A stretch of DNA of 13,703 bases from Komagataeibacter kakiaceti JCM 25156 (GTDB lineage: Bacteria; Pseudomonadota; Alphaproteobacteria; Acetobacterales; Acetobacteraceae), in NCBI RefSeq assembly GCF_000613305.1, contig NZ_BAIO01000027.1, forward strand, positions 1 through 13,703. The letters are read 5' to 3'. Each line of letters opens with the position of its first letter. Positions within the stretch are counted from its first letter, which is position 1. The position numbers and the translations under genes are program-made. This document shows, in pieces, positions 1-7,773 of this stretch. The notes under the pieces were generated by a model that ran no database searches, had not been told where the DNA came from, and worked only from the letters and a program-made list of their open reading frames with translations.

Positions 1-1
1 C

Positions 2-679
2 CCACGGCCCGAATCCGCCGCCCCCGCGTCCACGCCCGCGCAGCCCGCGCCGGTGTTCGATATGGCGCCGCTGCCGGTTACGACCGGCCAGCTCGTGCAA
101 TACATTCTCACCCCCACCGGTCAGGTGTCCGGCATGCTGCTGGCGGACGGGACGCAGGTGTTCTGCCAGCATGAACTGGGGGAGAACCTGCCCGCCATCG
201 TCCGCCCCGGGGAGCAGGTGACCATCAACGGCCTGAAGGGGGCGAACCAGCCCATCGTACGGGCCTACGCCGTGACCGGCCCACGGGGCCAGCGCATTGC
301 CGACGTGCGCCCCCCCACGGGTGACATGCCCTTTGATTCCCCCAGCATCGGCCCGGACGTTCCGGTCGACGGTACGGTTCTTGCGCCTTTATATGGTATA
401 CAGGGCAAGGTGCAGGGTGTTATAATGAAGGATCACAGCATCGTTTACGTGGGTGAGACCAACGCCGTGCGTCTGGCCGCGTGGCTCCGTCCGGGCGCAC
501 CGCTGCATGCCATCGGCACCGGTGTCTCGGGGGAACGCGGGACCGCCATCAACGCGCGTGAGATAGGGCCTGATGTCAACCAGGCCATCCATATCGAACC
601 CGCCGATGCCCCGCTTCCCGGCGCGTTCCCCGGCAGCGCGGGTTATGATGTCATTCCCGGCGGTTCCTCGGCGGAATGA
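2..679 (+). CDS. Hypothetical two-domain protein, 5' end outside the window
   Basis: I do not recognise this protein. The reading frame is open to the left edge through a Pro/Ala-rich stretch, so the GTG at 53 is probably internal and the true start lies upstream. Counting from that GTG, residues 12-75 and 107-172 look like two copies of one domain. Each begins G-x-hyd-V, continues G-x-V-x-G, has an RPG turn (51-53 and 146-148) and ends in a short beta-like stretch after a Gly-rich turn. A Pro-rich linker joins them and a Gly/Pro/Ser-rich tail follows. The pattern suggests two small beta-barrels of OB-fold type on a flexible linker, possibly exported, but no function can be given. It lies upstream of the F0 ATP synthase operon on the same strand, separated by about 120 bases with a possible promoter, so it is probably not part of that operon. 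Confidence 0.7.
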   Translation, partial: PRPESAAPASTPAQPAPVFDMAPLPVTTGQLVQYILTPTGQVSGMLLADGTQVFCQHELGENLPAIVRPGEQVTINGLKGANQPIVRAYAVTGPRGQRIADVRPPTGDMPFDSPSIGPDVPVDGTVLAPLYGIQGKVQGVIMKDHSIVYVGETNAVRLAAWLRPGAPLHAIGTGVSGERGTAINAREIGPDVNQAIHIEPADAPLPGAFPGSAGYDVIPGGSSAE

Positions 680-681
680 GG

Positions 682-696
682 GGACGCCAAACGTCC
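682..696 (+). other. Small hairpin after the first gene
   Basis: A 5-bp perfect stem (ggacg/cgtcc, loop ccaaa) lies just after the stop codon of the first gene. No T-run follows, only an A-rich stretch, so it is a weak candidate for a transcript end and may be chance. Confidence 0.25.
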
Positions 697-745
697 GTGT
701 AATAAAAAAGATGCATGAATAAGGCGTTTGTTTGGCGGCCATTGC

Positions 746-774
746 TTGACAGGTTATTGCAGCATCGTTAGCTA
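746..774 (+). promoter_or_regulatory. Possible promoter of the F0 ATP synthase operon
   Basis: A perfect TTGACA -35 box lies at 746-751. The best -10 at suitable spacing is poor (ttagct at 768-773, 16-base spacer). It is the only good -35 match between the first gene and atpI, and sits about 30 bases before the atpI ribosome binding site. The position fits the operon promoter, but the -10 is weak. Confidence 0.35.
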
Positions 775-789
775 CCGCCTGCACCCTTG

Positions 790-796
790 GGAGGTG
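790..796 (+). promoter_or_regulatory. Ribosome binding site that fixes the atpI start
   Basis: The sequence ggaggtg lies 6 bases before a GTG at 803. This strong Shine-Dalgarno match favours 803 over the upstream TTG at 728, which would add 25 residues unlike the family. Confidence 0.7.
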
Positions 797-802
797 CGAG
801 AC

Positions 803-1144
803 GTGGATAAGGATACCGATCCATCCGGCGAATCCTTCGACCGGCGACTGGAAGCAGCCCGCGAGCGCCTTGAGCCCCGCGCCGCCGCCGAACGTCCCGC
901 CGGTGGAACGATGTCCGATCTTGGCCTTGTGCTCAGGGCCGGAACGGATCTTGTGTCGGCGCTTGTGGTCGGGGTTGCCATGGGCTGGGGGCTTGACCAC
1001 TGGCTTCATGCCAGGCCGTGGTTCCTTATCGTGTTCTCGCTTCTTGGCGGTGTGGCAGGTGTGCTGAATGTCTGGCGTCTGGTCAGGCCCGAGGCCATGA
1101 ATGCTGAGGCAAACGGACCGGATGACGGTCCGGGACGGATATAG
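803..1144 (+). CDS. atpI: ATP synthase assembly protein AtpI (AtpI/AtpZ family)
   Basis: This is the small membrane protein that precedes the F0 genes and helps assemble the c ring or supply Mg2+ to the complex. The product is 113 residues from the GTG at 803, which follows a strong ggaggtg site. Residues 1-45 are charged and cytoplasmic in character (Asp/Glu/Arg-rich). Two membrane segments follow at about 46-66 and 73-93, with the family-like GVAMGWGLDHWL between them and GGVAGVLNVWRLV in the second helix. The length is normal for alphaproteobacterial AtpI. The stop lies 12 bases before atpB, so the two are cotranscribed. The identification rests on sequence pattern and operon position together. 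Confidence 0.88.
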   Translation: MDKDTDPSGESFDRRLEAARERLEPRAAAERPAGGTMSDLGLVLRAGTDLVSALVVGVAMGWGLDHWLHARPWFLIVFSLLGGVAGVLNVWRLVRPEAMNAEANGPDDGPGRI

Positions 1145-1156
1145 GGAAGAACGAAG

Positions 1157-1905
1157 TTGGCGGCCGGATCATCCATCGACGCGCTCGGTCAGTTCGAGCT
1201 CCACCCCGTTATGGGCGTAATTGGCGAATCCCTGCGGTTCAGCCAGTCCCCCATGATGATGATTGTAGCCGCCATTCTTGTTCTGGCGTTCCTGTACGTG
1301 GGCATGCGCCCCGCGGCGGTGGTGCCGGGCCGGCTCCAGGCCGCGGCCGAGATGTGTTACGATTTCATCCACAACATGGCGGTTGATACGATCGGCCCGG
1401 AGGGGCGGTCCTTCTTCCCCTTCGTGTTCACGCTGTTCTTCTTCATCCTGGCCGGTAACTATCTGGCCTTCTGCCGTTCTCCTTTGCCTTTACCAGCCAT
1501 ATCGCCGTAACGCTGGCGCTGGCGCTGATGGTGTTCTGCCTCTCGATCATTGTTTCGCTCAAGGTGCAGGGGGCAAGGTTCTTTGCCCACTTCATGCCCG
1601 CGGGCGCGCCCAAGGCGCTGGCCCCGCTGCTGATCCCGATCGAGATCCTTTCCTTTCTTTCGCGTCCCGTGAGCCTGTCGATCCGTCTGTTTGCCAACAT
1701 GGTCGCCGGTCACGTGATGTTCGACATGTTTGCCGCCTTCACGATCATGCTGGCCGGTCTGGGCTTCTTCGGCGATATCATCGCCGTTGGTCCCGTGGTC
1801 ATCAATATCGCGCTGATGGCACTCGAATTGCTGGTGGGTGCCTTGCAGGCATACGTGTTTGCCATCCTTACCTGCATCTATCTGAGGGAGGCGGTGGCCC
1901 ACTAA
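1157..1905 (+). CDS. atpB: F0 ATP synthase subunit a (one apparent frameshift)
   Basis: Subunit a forms the proton half-channels against the c ring. Translation from the TTG at 1157 gives the N-terminal 102 or so residues; the rest continues in the next frame from about 1466. One G is missing from the run at 1465-1466: restoring it changes YLAFCRS to YLGLLPFSF, the normal family sequence, and gives a 249-residue protein of standard length. The downstream part contains SIRLFANM with the essential channel arginine (equivalent to E. coli Arg210) and [13 protein letters not shown] in the last helix. As printed, the upstream reading stops at 1510. In an aerobe this gene is expected to be intact, so I infer a sequence error. 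A purine-rich agggaaga site precedes the TTG; an ATG at 1211 is a less likely start. Confidence 0.92.
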
Positions 1906-1966
1906 CGGGTCGCTACCCCGCTTCCATCGCTTCAATCCAGAACGTCTGAAACAAGGAAAAAAAGAC

Positions 1967-2191
1967 ATGGATATCGCAGCAGCCCGTGAAATTGGTGCCG
2001 GTATCGCCGTTATCGCCCTCGCTGGCGTTGGCATTGGCCTGGGTAACATCTTCTCTACGCTGGTGAGCAGCATCGCGCGCAACCCGTCCGCGCGCCCGCA
2101 CGTGTTCGGCCTTGGCATGCTGGGCTTCGCCCTGACGGAAGCCGTGGCCCTGTATGCGCTGCTGATCGCGTTCCTGATCCTGTTCGTCTGA
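1967..2191 (+). CDS. atpE: F0 ATP synthase subunit c
   Basis: This is the proteolipid that forms the rotor ring. The product is 74 residues: two transmembrane helices joined by the polar loop R38-N39-P40. The Gly-x-Gly packing motif (G20, G22, G24, G26) lies in helix 1. The proton-binding carboxylate is E58 in helix 2 ([14 protein letters not shown]), a glutamate as in most alphaproteobacteria. An aagga site lies 9 bases before the ATG. The 61-base spacer after atpB is longer than other gaps in the operon and contains a small cggg/cccg hairpin (1906-1920). This may help the extra translation that the c subunit needs, but that is inference. Confidence 0.97.
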   Translation: MDIAAAREIGAGIAVIALAGVGIGLGNIFSTLVSSIARNPSARPHVFGLGMLGFALTEAVALYALLIAFLILFV

Positions 2192-2207
2192 TACGCTGGA
2201 GGCGAAC

Positions 2208-2822
2208 ATGGCGCGCGCCGTGATGTATGACAACATCCGAAGGGCGGGGACTTTTCTGGCCTCGTCCGCGTTGGCTCTGCCGCTGATGGCCATGGTTGCC
2301 CCTGGCGCGCGCGCCGAGGGCATGCCCCAGCTTGATTTCGGCAATCCCTATGTCATCGGCCAGGTGATATGGGGCGCTGGCATTTTTCTTGTACTCTATC
2401 TCCTGCTCAGCCGTTCGGCGCTGCCGAAGGTGGAAAAGGTCCTGTCCCAGCGTCGCCAGACGATCGAAACGGACCTGGGGATAGCGCACAAGGCGAAGAC
2501 CCGCGCGGATGAAGCCGTGGCCGAACTGCACAAGGCCCGGCATGACGCCATGGCCGAGGCGCAGGCCAATGTGGACAAGGTTGTCGAGGAGGCACGTGTC
2601 GCCGCCGCCCGGCAGACCGAGGAAATGAACGCGCGACTGGCCACGGAAATCCGTGATGCCGAGACCCGCGTCGCCCAGGCGCGTGACAAGGCCCTGTCCT
2701 CGGTGCGTGAAATTTCCACGAATACGGCGGAAACGCTGATCCATCAGTTATCCGGCATTGCCGCCCCGGCCGATTTCGTGACGGCAAAGGTTGGTTCTGC
2801 CGCGGCAGCACGTGGTCTCTGA
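2208..2822 (+). CDS. atpF': F0 ATP synthase subunit b' with N-terminal signal-like extension
   Basis: This is one of two peripheral-stalk b-type subunits that link F0 to F1, as in alphaproteobacteria and chloroplasts. The product is 204 residues. Residues 1-36 look like a cleavable signal sequence: Arg residues, a hydrophobic core (about 15-31), and an ARA-E cleavage-like site at 34-37. The b' membrane helix follows at about 50-68 (VIWGAGIFLVLYLLLSR). A long charged Ala/Glu/Arg heptad region (about 75-185) then forms the stalk coiled coil. The extra leader makes it longer than usual b' proteins. A perfect ggagg site (2198-2202) lies just before the ATG. It sits between atpE and atpF, with only 16 bases after atpE. 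Confidence 0.92.
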   Translation: MARAVMYDNIRRAGTFLASSALALPLMAMVAPGARAEGMPQLDFGNPYVIGQVIWGAGIFLVLYLLLSRSALPKVEKVLSQRRQTIETDLGIAHKAKTRADEAVAELHKARHDAMAEAQANVDKVVEEARVAAARQTEEMNARLATEIRDAETRVAQARDKALSSVREISTNTAETLIHQLSGIAAPADFVTAKVGSAAAARGL

Positions 2823-2852
2823 CCCGCTGCCCAAGACAGACAGGTCATAATC

Positions 2853-3347
2853 ATGTTTCATGATCCCCGCTTCTGGTCGGCTGTTGCCTTTGTCCTGTTT
2901 TTTGTCCTGTTCGGACGCTCACTGTGGAAACCCCTGGTGAGCGCGCTGGACGGACGGGCGGAGCGTATCCGGGCCGAACTTGATGAGGCCGCGCGCCTGC
3001 GCCGCGAAGCCGAGCAGATGCTTGAGGACGCCACGCGTGACCGGGAAGCGGCCCTGGCCGAGGCCAAGGAACTGGTCGAACATTCCCTGCGTGAAGCCGC
3101 CATCATCGCGGAGCAGGCCCGTAAGAATGCCGAGGAAATCGCCACCCGTCGCGAACAGATGGCCAAGGACCGCATTGCCTCGGCAGAGCGTTCGGCCCTG
3201 CGTGAAGTGCGGGAAACGGCGATTGAAATCGCCATTCAGGCCACGCGGGAAACACTGGCCACCAGCCTTGCGGCCGACGTGGATGGTAAGATCATCGACA
3301 AGTCGATCGGTGACCTGCCCGCCTCCCTGTCCCAGCGCGCCGCCTGA
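2853..3347 (+). CDS. atpF: F0 ATP synthase subunit b
   Basis: This is the second peripheral-stalk subunit, partner of b'. The product is 164 residues. A single membrane helix spans about 7-24 (FWSAVAFVLFFVLFGRSLW). It is followed by a long charged Ala/Glu/Arg coiled coil (about 35-150), including the typical LDGRAERIRAELDEA start of the stalk. Length and layout are normal. It is the last F0 gene; the F1 genes are not here, as expected for alphaproteobacteria, where F0 and F1 lie in separate operons. A terminator-like hairpin follows about 36 bases after the stop codon. Confidence 0.95.
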   Translation: MFHDPRFWSAVAFVLFFVLFGRSLWKPLVSALDGRAERIRAELDEAARLRREAEQMLEDATRDREAALAEAKELVEHSLREAAIIAEQARKNAEEIATRREQMAKDRIASAERSALREVRETAIEIAIQATRETLATSLAADVDGKIIDKSIGDLPASLSQRAA

Positions 3348-3367
3348 CGCCCTTGGCCACAGCCGCA

Positions 3368-4126
3368 ATGTCAGGAACGGATAACGGGACCGATAAGCGC
3401 GGTCCCGTTGTTTCCATTATCGCCGTCGTACTGGATGAGCGGGAGAATATCCGCCCCCTGTGCGAGGAAATAGCGGCGTCCCTTGACCAGTTGCCCGCCG
3501 CCGAAGTCCTGTTTGTGGATGACGGCAGTTCCGATGGCACGCTCGCGGCCCTTGAGGCTGTGAGGAATGACGGCATCCTGCCCGGCCTGCGCATTCTCAC
3601 CCATGACCGGGCCTGTGGTAAATCCGCTGGCCTGCGCACCGGAATCGCGGCCGCGCGGGGGGAATGGATCATCACCCTTGATGGCGACGGGCAGGATAAT
3701 CCGGTTGATTTCGCCCCGATGCTTGAACTGGGCCGCGCCGCGACGGGCCGCGCGCCGCTGGTCGTGGGGGTCCGCACGAAGCGGCGGGACAATATCTCCC
3801 GCAGGCTGGCCTCACGCTTCGCCAATGGCCTGCGCCGTCGCCTGCTTGATGATGGGTGCCCGGATACCGGGGCCTCGCTCAAGGCGTTTCGCCGGGCGGA
3901 TTTTCTCTGCCTGCCGCAGTTCGAGGGGCTGCACCGTTTCCTGCCCTCGCTTATGGGGCGGCGCGGGGTGCCGCTGGTCTGCATGCCGGTTCACCATCGC
4001 AACCGGCTGCATGGATCTTCAAAATACACCAATCTCAACCGGGCGCTTGTCGGCATTCGGGATATATTGGGTGTAATGTGGCTGAACAGCCGCGCCAGGA
4101 TACCGAAACGCGTTACCGAACGCTGA
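3368..4126 (+). CDS. Family 2 glycosyltransferase (polyprenyl-phosphate sugar transferase type)
   Basis: The enzyme probably moves a sugar from a nucleotide donor onto polyprenyl phosphate at the inner membrane face, as DPM1/ArnC-type enzymes do. The product is 252 residues from the ATG at 3368. It has a GT-A fold start VVSIIAVVLDERENI (14-28), nucleotide-binding VDDGSSDGT (50-58), the metal-binding DGDGQDNP (105-112), and the C-terminal HGSSKYTNLNRALVGIRD (215-232) typical of this class. It lacks the two C-terminal membrane helices of ArnC/GtrB. The start is uncertain: neither the ATG at 3368 nor the TTG at 3353 has a good ribosome site, and the first codons overlap a terminator-like hairpin. 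It is followed 12 bases later by an ArnT-like gene, which supports joint action. The sugar cannot be read from sequence. Confidence 0.85.
   Translation: MSGTDNGTDKRGPVVSIIAVVLDERENIRPLCEEIAASLDQLPAAEVLFVDDGSSDGTLAALEAVRNDGILPGLRILTHDRACGKSAGLRTGIAAARGEWIITLDGDGQDNPVDFAPMLELGRAATGRAPLVVGVRTKRRDNISRRLASRFANGLRRRLLDDGCPDTGASLKAFRRADFLCLPQFEGLHRFLPSLMGRRGVPLVCMPVHHRNRLHGSSKYTNLNRALVGIRDILGVMWLNSRARIPKRVTER
3383..3413 (+). terminator. Candidate intrinsic terminator of the F0 operon, inside the next gene's start
   Basis: A perfect 10-bp stem (aacgggaccg at 3383-3392, cggtcccgtt at 3400-3409) with a 7-base loop is followed by the T-rich gtttcc. This is the best terminator-like structure after atpF on the plus strand. 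It overlaps codons 6-14 of the following glycosyltransferase as annotated from the ATG at 3368. The T-tract is short and broken, so termination may be partial. Confidence 0.55.
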
Positions 4127-4138
4127 AGGGATCGTGCC

Positions 4139-5807
4139 ATGACACGTCTGACACTGCGCCACTATATTCTGGTGGCGCTGTCCGTGTTTGTGCTGTTTCT
4201 GCCCGGACGCGCGGCAATGCCACCGCTGGACCGTGACGAACCGCGCTATATGGAAGCCACGGCCCAGATGCTGCACAGCGGCAATTATGTCGATGTCCGG
4301 TTTCTGGATCAGCCCCGTTACCTGCAACCTGCCGGCATATACTGGCTGGAGGCGGTTGCTGTCCGTCTGACCGGCATGGAGGGAACCCATGCCGTCTGGC
4401 CCTATCGTATTCCCTCCCTGCTGGCGGTCACGGCCGCCACGGTCCTGACCGCATGGATCGGCGCGACCCTGTTTGGCCCCGCCTGTGGCCTGCTGGCCGC
4501 CGCCCTGCTGGCCGTATCGGTGCTGATGACGGCGGAAGGGCGGATGGCCACCATCGACACCACACTGCTGCTGTGCGTGCTGCTGGTGCAATGCGGCCTG
4601 CTACGCGCCTATCTGGACCGGGAACGCGACCGGGCGACACCGCTTGCGGCGGCGGTGCTGTACTGGACCGCGCTGGGGTGTGGCCTCATGCTCAAGGGGC
4701 CGGTCGTGCTGGTTCCCGGTTTTGGCACGCCGCTTGCCCTGGCGCTGGTGGAAAGGCGGACCGACTGGTGGTATCGCCTGCGCCGGCATGGGGCTGGCTG
4801 CTCATGCTGGGGATCGTGGTGCCATGGTGCGTCGCCATTGGCGTCATCAGCCACGGGGATTTCTTCTCACGCGCGGTCGGGCATAATTTTCTGGGCAAGG
4901 TGGCAAGCGGGCAGGAAACACATGGCCTGCCGCCGGGGTATCATCTGGCGGTTTTCGCCATCGCGTTCTGGCCGGGATCGGTGTTCGCGGCCATGAGCCT
5001 GCCTTTCATCTGGGCACGGCGCCATCAGCCGCATGTGCGCTACCTGCTCTGCTGGATCATACCGCACTGGCTGGTGTTTGAAGCATCGCGACCAAGCTGC
5101 CCCATTACGTGCTGCCGACCTATCCGGCCATCGCCATCCTGACGGCCGCGGCGGTCATATCCTTTTCCGGCCAGTGGGAATGGCCACGGGCGCTCTGGGC
5201 GCGTGGCCTGCTGGCGGCCTATGGGCTGATCTGGTTTACGCTGGGGTCCGTTCTGGCTTTTGCCGGGCCGGTACTGCTGTGGCGGATGGAGGGCATCCTG
5301 TCCCCCGCGGCGCTGCTGATCCCCGCTGGCGCGCTGCCGCTGCTGGTTCTGTCGGGTTACCTGATCCTGCACCGCGATGCGCTGAACGCCGCCATGGCTG
5401 CGGTGGCGGCGGCGGTGATCATCCATGTCGGTCTGTTTTCCACCGTGATCCCGCGTTTGCAGACAATCTGGCTCAGCCCGCGCCTTGCGACACTGGTGGA
5501 TGCGCACCGTCCCTGCGCGCAGACCATCGTGGCCTCGACATCGGATTCGGAACCCAGCCTTGTCTTTCTGTTAGGGGAGACGACGCGCCTGATTGGCGCG
5601 CGTGCCGCCGCCGATTTCCTGCAACAGAACCCCAGATGCGGCATGGCGCTGGTGGGCACGGGCGATCTGGCGGCCTTTCGTGACCGTGCCCGGCAGACTG
5701 GTCTTGAAATCCGTGAGCTGGGGCAGCAGACGGGGCTGAATTATTCCACGGGCAAATACCTGACAATCGGGCTGTATGCCGTCGGGACGCCGTTTGAAAA
5801 TAATTGA
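4139..5807 (+). CDS. ArnT/PMT-type lipid-linked-sugar glycosyltransferase (two apparent frameshifts)
   Basis: This is an integral membrane glycosyltransferase (GT83/PMT_2 type) that takes a sugar from polyprenyl phosphate and transfers it outside the cytoplasm, in ArnT to lipid A. The reading frame is broken twice: one C is missing at 4783-4784 (restores RLRPAWGWLLMLG) and one near 5084 (restores FEAIATKLPHYVLP). With both corrected the protein is 556 residues, the normal ArnT size. Family marks are PPLDRDEPRYMEA in the first periplasmic loop (acidic D31, D33, E34), GLMLKGP, a GYHL...FWPGS segment, and TKLPHYVLPTYPA. Many hydrophobic helices fill the rest. The ATG has a gaaggg site overlapping the stop of the preceding GT2 gene, which fits translational coupling. 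The gene is likely intact in the cell; the substrate sugar and acceptor are unknown. Confidence 0.85.
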
Positions 5808-5819
5808 CTGGTAAACAGT

Positions 5820-5899
5820 AAAAGTTTTCGGGTGCCGCCTTTTTTCAAAAAGGCGGCGTTTCCCGAAGCTTTTTGAAAAAAGCTTCACCAAAAACTTTT
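5820..5899. repeat. Double-hairpin intergenic repeat, copy 1 (bidirectional terminator)
   Basis: Two perfect hairpins lie in tandem. One has an 11-bp stem (5834-5844 with 5847-5857, GC-rich base and A/T tip); the other has a 10-bp stem (5865-5874 with 5877-5886). A 9-bp outer pair (aaaagtttt 5820-5828, aaaactttt 5891-5899) encloses both. It lies between the convergent ArnT-like and porin genes, where it can end transcripts from either side. A related copy lies at 9103-9168. From memory, elements of this kind are abundant between genes in Komagataeibacter-type genomes; I could not search for this. Confidence 0.8.
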
Positions 5900-5925
5900 C
5901 ATGATTTGTAGTCAGGCGTTTTGGA

Positions 5926-5945
5926 TTCTTTTTTACAAAAAAGAA
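5926..5945. other. A/T-rich hairpin next to repeat copy 1
   Basis: A perfect 9-bp inverted repeat (ttctttttt / aaaaaagaa, 2-base loop) lies about 60 bases before the porin stop codon in porin-strand terms. It may extend the terminator region or the repeat. Its stem is A/T-only apart from one pair, so it is a weak terminator by itself. Confidence 0.35.
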
Positions 5946-6003
5946 CAGGAAACCGGGACCAGTCCGTGCCGGATATGCCCCCGATTTCCTGCGGGCTTCG
6001 CGA

Positions 6004-7758
6004 TCAGAACAGCAGGATCATACCACCGGAGGCGCTGTTGTCGCTCTCCTTGTACGGGCCATGGGCGGCGGAACTGGTATGGGCGTATTCCGCCACCAGA
6101 TTCAGCCAGTCCGTCATCTTGTAATAGGCCGCGCCCACTTCCGATTCATTGCGGCGCACGAGATCGGGGTCATTCTCGCCAGCGGCCTGATAGAGATTAC
6201 TGACACCATAACTGCCGACCAGTTTGAACTTCTTGGTGAAGTTATACATCATCTGGACATAATAGCCTTCCGATGCCCGCTTGCGGCCATTGCTGGCCAC
6301 GCCATCAAAGAACAGCCCCGTCGTGCCCAGACCGCTGCCACGGTAATAATAGCCCACGAACTGCGCCGGGCCGTAGGTCAGCTTCGTGCCGATTTCGCCC
6401 GCTTCCGCCGTGACGCCGTGTTTTTCACCCGGAATGACGGAAACATCGGCAGTACCGCTCGTGGTCATGTTGTAAATGCCGTCGTTGGCTTCGCGCAGCT
6501 GGGTTGTGACCGATGTTGTCCTGCTGACCATCAGATCCTGCTGGTGCTGCGTCAGGAAACTCGCCCAGATGCGCGCGCTCAGTCCGCCGATCTTGAAGTC
6601 ATACGTGACCTTGCCCTGGATCATGGGGGAGCTGTGCTGGGTGGAACTGGCGGAATAGGCGGTGCCATTGGCGTCATCGCCGGAGAAATCGAATTCATCC
6701 AGAGGCTGCAGGATGCCGATCGTGCCCTGGAAGCCCTTGATGGTGGGCGACTGGTACGAAATCTGCGGGATCCAGTCGGCATACACGTAACCGACACCGA
6801 TACGGCCAAGCGAGGTATTGCCCGGCGCGGCGTTGCTGCCGGTGGAGCCGACACTCAGCAGGGTCGCGTCATCCAGAATGGCGTCACCGCCGAAGATGCC
6901 AAGGTCACGACCGATCTTGAACGTGCCCCATTTCTTGTTGCCCGCCGTGACGTAAACCTGACGAAAATCGATACCGGCCGTTCCCAGCCCCACCGGCTGC
7001 CGCCGGTATTGGCGTTGAACGCGCCGTTCTTGGCGTTGTTGATGCCGGGATACATGCCCATGACGGCGGCCAGGTCGATGCCGTTCTGCGTGGTCTTGAG
7101 CTTGAGGATCAGGCCGGCGGGCAGCAGGCCGTTACGCAGCGCCGAGGAATCGAACCCGCTGCTGCCCGTTGAAACGCCGCCCGCCACGTAATGGCCGCCA
7201 GCGGGGCTGTTGAATGTATAGAACCCGTTGATGAAGCCCGACAGGTTGATGTCGATCGGCCCCGCCTTGAAGGTCAGGCCACCACCGGGCACGTATTTGT
7301 TGACCCGCACGAAGTCGGAACTGTTCATGGCGTGCTGGGTGGCGAGCCATGTGGATTCGGCCGATGCGGCGCTGGCCTGCGCATCGGCGGCGGCCTGCTG
7401 GGCCTGGGCCAGCACGTCGTTGGGGTCCATCCCGCCGCCGATATTGATATTGCCCGGTGGCTGGATCGGCTGGCCCATGGCGCTGCGCATGGCCGTGTGC
7501 GTGGAGACCGGGGTGGCCAGATGGCGCTGCACGGGTACGTATTGCTGCGCACGCGTGGCCGAGGCGGCCGCGCGTACGTGCTGCATGTGATGGCTCAGGA
7601 GTCCGTTGTACTCACCCTGCGTCAGGCTGCCCTTCGCCTTCAGGATATCAAGGAGTTCACTGTAATCATCAGCATGCCTCATCGGGGCAGGCGAGGGATG
7701 CGCCCCCGCTTGCCATGACAACGACCGCGCCAATACGCGCCAATTTTCCAGCCGACAT
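6004..7758 (-). CDS. Outer-membrane porin (two apparent frameshifts)
   Basis: This is a beta-barrel porin for passive uptake of small solutes. The start is the ATG at 7758, with an agggag site 9 bases upstream, giving a Sec signal peptide (K5, R8, then a GAVVVMASGG core). The mature part begins in another frame near PMRHADDYSELLDI, so one extra base lies in the G5 (7703-7707) or C4 (7684-7687) run on this strand. A second shift at 6995-6996 (one C missing) joins the N half to the C half as GGSPVGLGTAGIDFRQV. The corrected length is about 584 residues. A short helical segment with LKAKGSLTQGEY, like OprP/DcaP-type porins, is followed by a Gln/Ala/Ser-rich stretch. Many amphipathic strands then end in ILLF, a C-terminal Phe typical of BAM substrates. 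The substrate is unknown. Confidence 0.82.
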
Positions 7759-7767
7759 AGTATTAAA

Positions 7768-7773
7768 CTCCCT
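7768..7773 (-). promoter_or_regulatory. Ribosome binding site that fixes the porin start
   Basis: On the minus strand agggag lies 9 bases before the ATG at 7758. It supports the start in the signal-peptide frame rather than the longer frame that begins at 7781, whose N-terminus does not look like a signal peptide. Confidence 0.65.

Noticed and set aside
1460..1470. Programmed ribosomal frameshift in atpB
   Set aside because: There is no slippery heptamer or following structure. A missing G fully explains the break, and similar breaks occur in three unrelated genes nearby.
1459..2118. Minus-strand open frame of 219 codons across atpB and atpE
   Set aside because: It is a shadow of two clearly recognised F0 genes; the composition is low-complexity Gly/Arg/His/Gln.
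6061..7191. Long plus-strand open frame of 376 codons
   Set aside because: It is antisense to the porin, whose minus-strand frame has clear beta-barrel character and a terminal Phe.
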